From: Spirochaetota bacterium
Lineage (GTDB): Bacteria; Spirochaetota; UBA4802; UB4802
Assembly (NCBI GenBank): GCA_040756435.1
Contig: JBFLZD010000033.1
Coordinates: 1-42,779, forward strand
Direction: 5' to 3'
DNA length: 42,779 bases
The notes under the pieces are model-generated. The model made no database searches, was not told the origin of the DNA, and worked only from the letters and a program-made list of their open reading frames with translations. The position numbers and the translations under genes were made by a program. This document shows, one piece after another, positions 35,156 to 42,779 of the stretch (positions are counted from its first letter, which is position 1; each line of letters starts with the position of its first letter).

Positions 35156-37540
35156 TTATGCCTCCTTATGATTTATTTCTTTTTCTCGTGTTTCATATAA
35201 TGCTAATGAAATAATTGTTTCCAGAATATATGGCTTTAAACGTGAATAATCTTCAAAACACTGCTCAAGATATTGCAACTCTTCTTTATTTACCAATTGG
35301 CCATCTTTTTTAATTATTATATTCCTGCTAACGTCATATTTAAAATATGGAATATATATTAAATCCTCTGATGGTTTAAACTTATTTCTATATACCTTTT
35401 TTGCCATACGTGAATACTTCAGCAATCTGTATAAAAAAGAATGGTTAATTTTTGATTCAACACTATTATTTTGCTCAATAAACCATTGGGCTTTTTGATG
35501 TATATCACGTAATTGATCATATGAAATTACATTAAAATAATGTATTCTATTCCTACCACCATCTTTCGCTTCTTTTAATTTTTCTTCTGCCATGAGTGCA
35601 CTTTTGCTCATAGGATAATCAGGTTTTTGAATATATGTTCCGGTTGAGAAATGCAAATCCGGATGGTTACATACAAATTCTTTAAATTTTCTTTCAACAG
35701 TATCCATGAAATCTATTACTTGATTCCATGGAGCTATAACAAATAAATCATCTCCACCAGAAAATACTGTATAGATATTGGAAAATTCTTTTTGTAAAAC
35801 ATCTTTTATTACAAGATTAAAAAAAACATTGAACATCCGTGATAGTGTAACATACCGTGATACCGAAAGATCCTGTATGCCCTGGCTAAATATACTACCC
35901 ATGTTATCTACATCAAGTTTGATGTATGCTAAAAAAGCAGAGCCTACACCTCTTTTTTTATTATTATCTTTATCATTATAATATATTATAGCTGATTCTG
36001 CTATTTCTTTAAATTCTAATGTTTTATTATCCTTTTGAGGAACATAATTATTATACATTAGAAATGGTAGGTTTGAATCATTATCAAAACTAAAAGCACT
36101 AATAATGTTTTCATTAGAATTTAATGTATCTACAATGCTCATTGATATTTTTTCATTAAAATAGTTTACATCTCCACGCCTTTTACTAAAAAGAACAATA
36201 CTATTTTTAGTAATTTTAGAACCTATTTTAAACATTTCATCACATGAATTGCATCTTTCTTCTTCATGACCCGGCACAGGTGAATACCTACCACAAGATT
36301 TGCATAATTCACCTTCGTCATAATTTATATCAATAATACAATCTCCATTTTTTAATATATTATAAAATTTACGCGATTTAGCTATAGCCAATTTGTAATT
36401 TATTGTTTTGATAACATTACCAAATGATTTTAATTTCATCTCATCCTGAGAGGCTTCTAAACTATAATCATAAACTACGGTGAAATCGCCATGGAATGTA
36501 TTGAAAAACCATTTATCTGCCTCTTGAGTAAATTTCCTTATTGTATCTTTTATGTGTGGTAAATTTGGCAAAATAAGAGTAAATTTTCCACCTGCATTCA
36601 TCAATTGAACAAAGGGTGGTATTCCTAATGTATCACAAAGAGCATAGCAGTATGCCTGAGCTATCATAGCAACATATAATGATCGCCCTCTTATTATCTT
36701 TGATGAACCAGGAAATGCTTTTTGTTGATGCTGAAAAATAAATTGCTGGATACCTGATAGGTCACCTGCAAAAAATAGAAATGGTTTATCTGTAGTGCTC
36801 CCTTCATCGTGAAGTACTTTTAATACTAATGCTATTGCTGCTGTCGTTATAGCATGATCATATAAAGAAATGTCACAATATTTGTCATTTGTTGCTGATG
36901 GGATACACCAGCAATATTTTTGCAATAATGAAATAATATTATTAACAAAGTGATTTAAACCATATACTGGTTTATATTGTTGTATAGATTTTTCTAAATC
37001 TTTAACAAATGCACCCCATAATGTTTTATATTGATCCGCTAATATTGTAGTCTCTTCTTTTATTTCAAAAGGATATACGTTTTCAGGAGTTAAAGGTTTT
37101 AAATTATACCCATAAAGTGTATTAATACTTTTACTTAATGATATTCGGGTAAATACTGATCGCAAGTGACGTTTAAAATGACCACCCTTAACGTAATCTG
37201 TTTCATCACTGCGGTCACTTGCAGCAGATATGTTATCGGCTAAATCTATAATGCTTTCATCAGGAGTACTTGCATTATGATGTTTTGCAGCAAGATTCTT
37301 TACTTTTATCCAATCAAGTTCTCTTGGCAGATTTATTGTTTTACAGTCATTTTCAAAAAAGTCATATGTCCATAAAGCATGACGATGTGAATATCTACCG
37401 CTACTATGTGAAGGAAGTACAATAGCTTCAATTTCCCTTGGAAAAGCTGCATGTTCTTTGCCTTCATAAGCTCTTTCTTTAAATTTTCCTATGTCATGAA
37501 ATAATGAAGCAATTATAATTTCATAATACTCTTTTTTCAT
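35156..37540 (-). CDS. cas10: type III-A CRISPR large subunit Cas10/Csm1 with HD and GGDD
   Basis: A 794-residue multidomain effector. The N-terminal HD nuclease is intact (His15-Asp16 in LFHDIGKF), so target-dependent ssDNA cleavage is likely. The first palm domain shows AGDLSGIQQFIF (about 260-271). A zinc finger has CKSC and CNSC. The second palm carries GGDD at 595-598, the site that makes cyclic oligoadenylates. A helical C-terminal domain ends the protein. AGGTGTG precedes the ATG. Both activities therefore look alive, although no cyclic-oligoadenylate-activated effector is encoded in the window. Confidence 0.95.
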   Translation of the reverse strand: MKKEYYEIIIASLFHDIGKFKERAYEGKEHAAFPREIEAIVLPSHSSGRYSHRHALWTYDFFENDCKTINLPRELDWIKVKNLAAKHHNASTPDESIIDLADNISAASDRSDETDYVKGGHFKRHLRSVFTRISLSKSINTLYGYNLKPLTPENVYPFEIKEETTILADQYKTLWGAFVKDLEKSIQQYKPVYGLNHFVNNIISLLQKYCWCIPSATNDKYCDISLYDHAITTAAIALVLKVLHDEGSTTDKPFLFFAGDLSGIQQFIFQHQQKAFPGSSKIIRGRSLYVAMIAQAYCYALCDTLGIPPFVQLMNAGGKFTLILPNLPHIKDTIRKFTQEADKWFFNTFHGDFTVVYDYSLEASQDEMKLKSFGNVIKTINYKLAIAKSRKFYNILKNGDCIIDINYDEGELCKSCGRYSPVPGHEEERCNSCDEMFKIGSKITKNSIVLFSKRRGDVNYFNEKISMSIVDTLNSNENIISAFSFDNDSNLPFLMYNNYVPQKDNKTLEFKEIAESAIIYYNDKDNNKKRGVGSAFLAYIKLDVDNMGSIFSQGIQDLSVSRYVTLSRMFNVFFNLVIKDVLQKEFSNIYTVFSGGDDLFVIAPWNQVIDFMDTVERKFKEFVCNHPDLHFSTGTYIQKPDYPMSKSALMAEEKLKEAKDGGRNRIHYFNVISYDQLRDIHQKAQWFIEQNNSVESKINHSFLYRLLKYSRMAKKVYRNKFKPSEDLIYIPYFKYDVSRNIIIKKDGQLVNKEELQYLEQCFEDYSRLKPYILETIISLALYETREKEINHKEA

Positions 37541-37568
37541 ATATCACACCTAATAAAACGATAATAGG

Positions 37569-38495
37569 TCATACAACCTGTATAGCTCCAAATCCAAATG
37601 ATGTGTTATTCCCAATATTAATAATTTCTCCAATCTTTAATAATGGATATATTGATTCAACATTCCCAGAAAAGATTGCTTTACCTTTATACCCACTTAA
37701 TGGCATTTTTTGATTCCTTCTTTTAGAATATCTTTCAATAAATTCTAATCTAATATCCTGTGATACACAATGTATTGAATTAAAATCAATGTTGCTTATA
37801 TCTACTATGACGGGATTGTTCTCAAAAAAATAGGAAATAATTTCAATTTTTCTTCTAATATTTTTTATAATAGTTTCAATATCAACGTATTTCTGATATT
37901 TACCATTTGATTTGATTTTACATGGCGTTAAAAATGAAATTTCTAATGTATCAGAAATGTAATCATTATTGCAACATGAAAATGCTTTAAGATCACTTAA
38001 TTGGATGGTTTCTCCATTATATATTATGGAATTGCTTGCATAATCATGTATGCTTTTTATTGTAAATCTTCCTCTTTTAATGCCTATGCCTTTTTCACCC
38101 AATTCCATGAACGCATGGAGAATATTTGGAAAATATTTAAATGCATCACCAAAAAGTGAAAACTTAAAGGTAAAAGTATCACCCTTTTCAAATTGAACAG
38201 GGTAATCAAATAAAGGAGTCAATGCAAAAGGATGGGGTATATATTCAGATTGGCTCATCTTTTCAGAAGGTTTTATATTGGGAGTTTCAAAAATTATGGC
38301 ATAAACACACATAGTTACCAGGGGGCATTCTATACAATACTTATGTTGTTTCATAATACATACAGAATTCTTCAATGCAACACCAAAACCACCTCTTAGC
38401 GCAATTCCTGGGAAATTTGGGAATGTTATTTGTGTAACAACTTCACAGTTAACTTTTAAAGCATATATATGTAAATTACGTAAAATATCCCACAT
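37569..38495 (-). CDS. cas6: CRISPR precursor-crRNA endoribonuclease Cas6
   Basis: A 308-residue RAMP-fold nuclease that cuts the precursor CRISPR RNA in each repeat. It carries the ALRGGFGVALKNSVC and C.EC...C.YAIIFETP region of the Cas6 group with a Cys cluster, and a Gly-rich C-terminus (GNNTSFGFGAIQV). An in-frame TTG at 38,588 would give 339 residues, but homologous Cas6 proteins start close to the LRNLHIYALKV strand, so the ATG at 38,495 is preferred even though it lacks a clear Shine-Dalgarno. It is the first gene of the cas operon. Confidence 0.86.
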   Translation of the reverse strand: MWDILRNLHIYALKVNCEVVTQITFPNFPGIALRGGFGVALKNSVCIMKQHKYCIECPLVTMCVYAIIFETPNIKPSEKMSQSEYIPHPFALTPLFDYPVQFEKGDTFTFKFSLFGDAFKYFPNILHAFMELGEKGIGIKRGRFTIKSIHDYASNSIIYNGETIQLSDLKAFSCCNNDYISDTLEISFLTPCKIKSNGKYQKYVDIETIIKNIRRKIEIISYFFENNPVIVDISNIDFNSIHCVSQDIRLEFIERYSKRRNQKMPLSGYKGKAIFSGNVESIYPLLKIGEIINIGNNTSFGFGAIQVV

Positions 38496-38560
38496 GATTG
38501 GTATTTTATATATTATATTTTTTATAACTTGTAAAAAAATTAAACTATACTTTTTATCTA

Positions 38561-38588
38561 ATATTATAATATGACATTTTTTTGTCAA
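38561..38588 (-). promoter_or_regulatory. candidate promoter/operator of the cas operon
   Basis: On the minus strand TTGACA (38583-38588), a 16-bp spacer, then TAATAT (38561-38566). The -35 overlaps a perfect inverted pair TGACA...TGTCA (38572-38587) that a repressor could bind. The predicted leader is ~60 nt. Confidence 0.5.
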
Positions 38589-38631
38589 ACAAAAAACACG
38601 GACACCACTATTGCCCCTGTTTTAAAATGCG

Positions 38632-39324
38632 TTATATAATAACACATAAACCTATATTAAACAACAACGCTCTAGTTTTAACATCAGTGATAATTGCGTC
38701 TTCATCTTTATATACTGTTGACAACCCACATTCATACCGCATTCCTAATTCCAAACTAAATTGATCACTTAATGGTATATCCAGTCCCAGGTCAATATAT
38801 AATCCAAAATCATCATCAAAATCAATTGTTTCTTTTTCAGTTGCTGTCCCATATATTGTTGTATAAGTTATTTCTACTTCTGTATCACCCACCATACCGT
38901 AATATGCTCCAGCACCTAAAAAAAAGTATTCAAAATATAATCTTATACCAACTGGTATGATTAAATATGTTGTACCAAAATCAAATGTTATATCATCAAT
39001 TGCAGTATATGCAGGATAATTAATGCTAAAACTTTTGTATATAGCAGCAAGGCCGGTATTTAACGCAACATTATCATTAACAAAATAACGATAGACAACA
39101 CCAATACCACCTGCACCACCTGGATCACTAGAAGGATCCCGCCATAATGTTGGATCACCATCAAGAACTATACCAAGAGTACTTCCGCTCCACGATGTAA
39201 AATCTGCACCAGAAGCACCCAGATAAAGATTTCCATTTAATTGAGAGTTCCCCTCCCGTGCTATTAATGGCATAGAAATAAAAGAAAATAGTACTACTAA
39301 TAAAAATAATTTATTGTTTAGCAT
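38632..39324 (-). CDS. outer-membrane beta-barrel protein
   Basis: A 230-residue protein with a signal peptide (FLLVVLFSFISMPLIAREG, cut near residue 23) and alternating hydrophobic/polar strands typical of a small barrel. There are several Gly/aromatic-rich turns, and the protein ends in a hydrophobic strand (ALLFNIGLCVII) although without a terminal aromatic. AAGGAAGG lies upstream of the ATG. It is codirectional with cas6, but a promoter sits between them, so it is probably a neighbour and not part of the CRISPR system. The ligand is unknown. Confidence 0.8.
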   Translation of the reverse strand: MLNNKLFLLVVLFSFISMPLIAREGNSQLNGNLYLGASGADFTSWSGSTLGIVLDGDPTLWRDPSSDPGGAGGIGVVYRYFVNDNVALNTGLAAIYKSFSINYPAYTAIDDITFDFGTTYLIIPVGIRLYFEYFFLGAGAYYGMVGDTEVEITYTTIYGTATEKETIDFDDDFGLYIDLGLDIPLSDQFSLELGMRYECGLSTVYKDEDAIITDVKTRALLFNIGLCVII

Positions 39325-39445
39325 GGTTTTTATACCTTCCTTTTTTAATAAATAAATGTCGTTGTATTTTTAGACTCAGAAAGGCATAAAAATATAGGTA
39401 TACTCTACATTCTTTTTTCTTAATTAAATTAACACCAGTCCATCA

Positions 39446-39903
39446 ATCCCCGGATAAAATGACATAAATAAACCGCAAGCACTATATAGCAAACTCCTAT
39501 CTATCCCACTGATGGGAAGGCATTATTGCACCGTAATCAATATAACCACCATATCTAAATCCACATAGTGGTGTCATTATTGTCCACAAGCTACATATCT
39601 CCACACCACCCAACCCACGGAGTGGGTGACACTATTGTAACAGCTCAATATAATCACCTATACAACCCCCAGCGGGATGACATTACTGTAACAGCTATAT
39701 ACAACCATCTAATCAATCCCTTGGAGGATGACATTATTATAACCACAAGCTGAGTAACACACCACCCAATCCACGGAGTGGGTGACACTATTGTAACAGC
39801 ACTAAACAACCATCTCATCCATCCTCAGCGGGGATGATATTATTGTAACCACCTAACTGAGTAACACATCATCAAACCCACGGAGTGGGTGACATTATTG
39901 TCT
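39446..39903. repeat. hairpin-repeat array 1 (nine units, ~54-bp period)
   Basis: Nine units start at about 39446, 39504, 39559, 39613, 39665, 39716, 39769, 39821 and 39876, so the spacing is 51-58 bp. Each is a short stem-loop (for example ACCCAC-GGA-GTGGGT) followed by a conserved tail close to TGACATTATTGTAA. Stem sequences differ between units but stay paired, including some T-G pairs. The sequences between hairpins are themselves related (CTGAGTAACACA twice, ACAACCATCT twice), so this is a degenerate tandem array and not a CRISPR with unique spacers. A 62-codon frame through it (39568-39753) is an accident of the near-multiple-of-three period. Confidence 0.85.
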
Positions 39904-40140
39904 TAAGGCTAACTTGAGTGTTTCGTAAAATAATATACAGTAACAAGTAATGTTTTATTATTGTTACCCTCACATTAATGGTTTTATTATAAAATTTTTT
40001 CAAAAATTTTAAAAATTTTTTAATTTTTTTATTCCAAAAGCGTTGTATAGATATAAAACACTGTGATGAAATGCAAGATGTATGTATGTGTACTACAATA
40101 GCATTTTTATTTTATGCTACACGGTATGGCAAATATCATC
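39904..40140. other. AT-rich spacer, no gene seen
   Basis: A very AT-rich stretch (with an A/T-only run near 39,990-40,030) between hairpin array 1 and the promoter of the coiled-coil gene. No frame, RNA gene or repeat was recognised. Confidence 0.4.
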
Positions 40141-40169
40141 TTGACATTTCATTACCTATGTGTTACACT
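40141..40169 (+). promoter_or_regulatory. promoter of the coiled-coil gene
   Basis: A perfect TTGACA (40141-40146), a 17-bp spacer, and TACACT (40164-40169). The start would fall near 40,176, which supports translation from the ATG at 40,194. Confidence 0.6.
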
Positions 40170-40193
40170 TAATATATGGAAGGAGATAAAAAA

Positions 40194-40736
40194 ATGGGCC
40201 AACATTTCTCAGCCGATGTATATGACATCTTTGAAAAGGCGTTTCATGGTAAAGAATATGCCAAAAAGGTATTATACGCACTGGAAGAGGTTATAGTGGA
40301 TACAGTACATGACACCTGGTATAAAACAAAAGAGGAACTAAAGGCAGAAGTTTTAAGTCATTATGCTACCAAGCAAGATTTGGAACAGGTACGTATTGAA
40401 CTTTTAGGAAAATTAGATGCATTATATCAAAAAACAGAAAGGGATAAAGCTGAACTACTTGGCATAATGAAGCAGGATAAGGCTGAGCTTGTAGGAGCAC
40501 TCCAACAAACCAGAGAAGAACTTTTAGGTATTATGAAGCAAGATAAAGCTGAATTGCTGGGAAAATTTGATGCATTGTATCACAAAACAGAAAAGGATAA
40601 AGCTGAAATTAATTTACGAATTGAGCATTTGGATAAAAAATTCAGTATTTATTTTGCAGCGTTATTTTTTATTGTCATTTTCTTAAATCAGAATGCTTTA
40701 GAATTTTTGGTAAAAGTGATAGGCTTGGTTAAATAG
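40194..40736 (+). CDS. coiled-coil protein with C-terminal membrane anchor (DUF1640-like)
   Basis: A 180-residue protein. After an N-terminal helix pair, residues ~55-150 form a long Glu/Lys/Leu coiled coil with YATKQDLEQVRIELLGKLDA and internal duplications (ELLGIMKQDKAEL twice, ALYQKTERDKAEL / ALYHKTEKDKAEI). A single membrane helix (IYFAALFFIVIFLN) ends it. It resembles the multi-copy DUF1640/CCDC90-like family. GGAAGGAG lies eight bases before the ATG at 40,194, which decides against the ATG at 40,176. It has its own promoter and terminator, lies between two hairpin-repeat arrays, and has a broken relative at 31,710 on the other side of the cas operon. The function is unknown. Confidence 0.8.
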   Translation: MGQHFSADVYDIFEKAFHGKEYAKKVLYALEEVIVDTVHDTWYKTKEELKAEVLSHYATKQDLEQVRIELLGKLDALYQKTERDKAELLGIMKQDKAELVGALQQTREELLGIMKQDKAELLGKFDALYHKTEKDKAEINLRIEHLDKKFSIYFAALFFIVIFLNQNALEFLVKVIGLVK

Positions 40737-40765
40737 ATTGTTTGTGGTGCATATATTTATAAAAA

Positions 40766-40798
40766 AACACAGGTAAATTTACTCCCTGTGTTCTTTTA
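40766..40798 (+). terminator. terminator of the coiled-coil gene
   Basis: AACACAGG (40766-40773) pairs with CCTGTGTT (40785-40792), and a T-rich run follows. It is 30 bp beyond the stop codon. Confidence 0.8.
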
Positions 40799-40920
40799 TT
40801 ATTATACATTATATTAAATTAATAGATCACATAGTTAAATAGTAATGCTTATGACTATAAATTGATAATGAAGTCAAATTTTTCTTCATACACCGCTGCC
40901 AACAACATCACAAACCCACC

Positions 40921-41508
40921 AACCCCAACGGTGTGACATTATTTTCAAGACATTCACCCGCCAAAATAAAAAACCCACAGAGTGGGTGACATTATTTTAA
41001 ACACCAGCAAAATATCACCACCCCACTGAACCCCGGAGGGGTGGCATTATTATAATCCCAGCAGTAGTGAAACATAACATAATCCCTGGAAGGGATGACA
41101 TTATTGTAACCACCTAGCGGAATATCACCACCCCACTGAACCCCGGAGGGGTGGCATTATTGTAAACCCCCTATCAGCGGGGTGCTTTGACTAGCGCTTA
41201 CTCCATCCCATCAACGTGCTCAGCAACCTCATCCATTGCTATTCATCACCGAACCCCCAAGTGATAGCATTATTTTCCATCCCCTTTGCGCCACCATCGA
41301 ACTCGATTGTTAAAAGCGTCACAACCCCAGAGGGGTGTAATTATTGTAACTACCTAGCGGAATGACACACCATCACAACTCCGGAGGGGTGGCATTATTG
41401 TAAATCCCCGTAGTAGTGAAATACAACAAAATCCCTGGAGGGGATGACATTATTGTAACCACCTAGCGGAAAATCACCACCCCACTGAACCCCAGCGGGG
41501 TGACATTA
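40921..41508. repeat. hairpin-repeat array 2, running into the CRISPR
   Basis: Units start at about 40921, 40972, 41029, 41081, 41139, 41252, 41323, 41377, 41430 and 41488, mostly 51-58 bp apart, with one decayed stretch (41,190-41,320). Stems include ACCCC-GGA-GGGGT, ATCCCT-GGA-AGGGAT, ACCCC-AGA-GGGGT and ACCCC-AGC-GGGGT, each followed by TG[AG]CATTATTGTAA. The words CACCTAGCGGAA and AGTAGTGAAA recur between units. At 41165-41190 a segment CCCCCTATCAGCGGGG closely resembles the core of the CRISPR repeat. The last unit continues without a break into the first, degenerate CRISPR repeat. Confidence 0.85.
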
Positions 41509-42779
41509 TTGTAAACCCCCTATTAGCGGGGAAGTTTTCCTACCAGAATTTTCAAAGTTTAAAAACTCTGTGAATATGCTATCAACGTCTCAATCCCCTA
41601 TTAGCGGGGAAGTTTTCCTACTTTTGTAATTTCTGAAAGTGAAAAAGGTAAAAAAAGATTTCGTCTCAATCCCCTATTAGCGGGGAAGTTTTCCTACACG
41701 ATAAAGATAATATGAAAAACTTCTTTATTAAAGTAAGAGGTCTCAATCCCCTATTAGCGGGGAAGTTTTCCTACTTTTGTAATTTCTGAAAGTGAAAAAG
41801 GTAAAAAAAGATTTCGTCTCAATCCCCTATTAGCGGGGAAGTTTTCCTACACGATAAAGATAATATGAAAAACTTCTTTATTAAAGTAAGAGGTCTCAAT
41901 CCCCTATTAGCGGGGAAGTTTTCCTACGAGTGAGTAAACCGTCCTCAACGTCCTCTTTCTTATCCCTGGTCTCAATCCCCTATTAGCGGGGAAGTTTTCC
42001 TACCATAAATGGTAGCAAAGACAAGATTAATAAGCTTGATAAAAAGTCTCAATCCCCTATTAGCGGGGAAGTTTTCCTACGGGGAGTCTGTAGTCGGTAC
42101 GATAGTGACCGACGTTAATACCAAGTCTCAATCCCCTATTAGCGGGGAAGTTTTCCTACATTTTTATGAGAGCAAACCATATGTGAGAATGACTGGACGC
42201 AGTCTCAATCCCCTATTAGCGGGGAAGTTTTCCTACTCAAAGGCAATGTAGCAAAGATAAATGGACTGGATAAATCTAAGTCTCAATCCCCTATTAGCGG
42301 GGAAGTTTTCCTACTAGTAATTTTGTTCCTGGAAAGGGTGGAGTAAGGGGTAAGGTGTCTCAATCCCCTATTAGCGGGGAAGTTTTCCTACGATTATGTT
42401 TATAAGTTGGAATTCACTAAAAAGGGTTTGTCTCAATCCCCTATTAGCGGGGAAGTTTTCCTACCAATTTTATTATATTTATATCATAAATTTAAACAAG
42501 AAAAGTCTCAATCCCCTATTAGCGGGGAAGTTTTCCTACCATACTAAACTAACGGAGGTTGTAAAATGAATTATCGGTCTCAATCCCCTATTAGCGGGGA
42601 AGTTTTCCTACGATAACGCAATATCCAGAAATATGTATGTTAGAAGCAGGGTTGGTCTCAATCCCCTATTAGCGGGGAAGTTTTCCTACCATAAATGGTA
42701 GCAAAGACAAGATTAATAAGCTTGATAAAAAGTCTCAATCCCCTATTAGCGGGGAAGTTTTCCTACGGGGAGTCTGTAG
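41509..42779 (-). CRISPR. CRISPR array, 16 full 35-nt repeats plus one degenerate, open at the window end
   Basis: The plus-strand repeat starts GTCTCAATCCCC, has TATTAGC in the middle and ends GGGGAAGTTTTCCTAC (35 nt). Full copies start at 41587, 41663, 41740, 41816, 41893, 41969, 42046, 42125, 42202, 42280, 42357, 42430, 42505, 42577, 42655 and 42732. The copy at 41509-41543 has a changed outer end. Spacers are 37-44 nt. Read on the minus strand the repeat ends ATTGAGAC, a good 8-nt type III crRNA handle, and the degenerate copy becomes the last repeat. So transcription is inferred to be leftward, with the leader beyond the window to the right. Two spacers are duplicated in tandem and another recurs at the end. 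Confidence 0.97.
41587..41927. repeat. tandem duplication of two spacer-repeat units in the CRISPR
   Basis: The 153-bp unit 41622-41774 (two spacers and two repeats) is identical to 41775-41927. Counting the shared repeat, the exact match is 188 bp. The two spacers begin TTTTGTAATTTC and ACGATAAAGATA. Confidence 0.95.

Noticed and set aside
39568-39753. 61-codon open frame in hairpin array 1
   Set aside because: It follows the ~54-bp repeat period; no start signal and only repeat-derived peptide sequence.
39446-41508. Hairpin arrays as old or second CRISPR arrays
   Set aside because: The spacing is regular, but repeats are only 25-30 bp and vary freely with paired changes, and the spacers are related to each other. 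True CRISPR arrays have constant repeats and unrelated spacers.
42009-42251. 80-codon open frame in the CRISPR array
   Set aside because: It runs through four repeats and three spacers, so it is an accident of the repeat sequence.

Overview
The window looks like one end of a contig from an AT-rich bacterium of the phylum Spirochaetota. The best marker is an intact cfpA (12,146-14,086), the cytoplasmic filament protein known from treponemes and related spirochaetes. Other genes fit an environmental, motile, menaquinone-using bacterium: mqnD and mqnB of the futalosine pathway, two membrane chemoreceptors, a PAS/GGDEF protein, a hemerythrin, and two long-type acyl-CoA dehydrogenases. Genus and species cannot be told from the window alone.

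Layout. 1-6.8 kb (all minus strand): a five-PAS diguanylate cyclase and a tandem pair of paralogous acyl-CoA dehydrogenases, each with its own terminator. 6.75-8.4 kb: no protein gene; two ~420-bp copies of a composite repeat, a tRNA-Leu(GAG), and a small MITE-like element. 8.4-11.8 kb: a compact four-gene minus-strand operon (K+ channel with RCK domain, stand-alone cNMP-binding domain, TPR lipid/periplasmic-type protein, iron-sulfur protein). 12.1-19.5 kb: cfpA and a set of envelope or scaffold proteins (VWA/FHA-like, unknown, TPR, FN3-TPR), all minus strand. 19.7-31.5 kb: mixed housekeeping and signalling genes (TetR, two MCPs, hemerythrin, thioredoxin, DUF3795, soluble HATPase, mqnD-mqnB, DnaC-like ATPase-folK-panB, metallophosphatase), with three convergent pairs that meet almost without a gap.

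31.9-42.8 kb is a type III-A CRISPR-Cas region. It holds cas6, cas10/csm1, csm2, csm3, csm4 and csm5 on the minus strand, then an outer-membrane barrel gene, two arrays of short hairpin repeats around a small coiled-coil gene, and finally a CRISPR array with 16 full 35-nt repeats that runs off the window. Cas10 keeps both the HD and the GGDD motif, but no csm6/CARF effector and no cas1/cas2 are present. A frameshifted relic of the coiled-coil gene lies just past csm5, so the cas operon sits between two copies of that family.

Most notable signals: (1) about 20 hairpins spaced every 51-58 bp whose stems change by compensating substitutions and whose array runs directly into the CRISPR; (2) a decamer, GGCGATAGTT, found eight times exactly (core octamer 13 times) on both strands in the first 31 kb and never in the cas region, which looks like a DNA-uptake-type genome signature; (3) an exact 127-bp repeat at the very end of the window, which suggests an assembly-graph break inside the CRISPR array.
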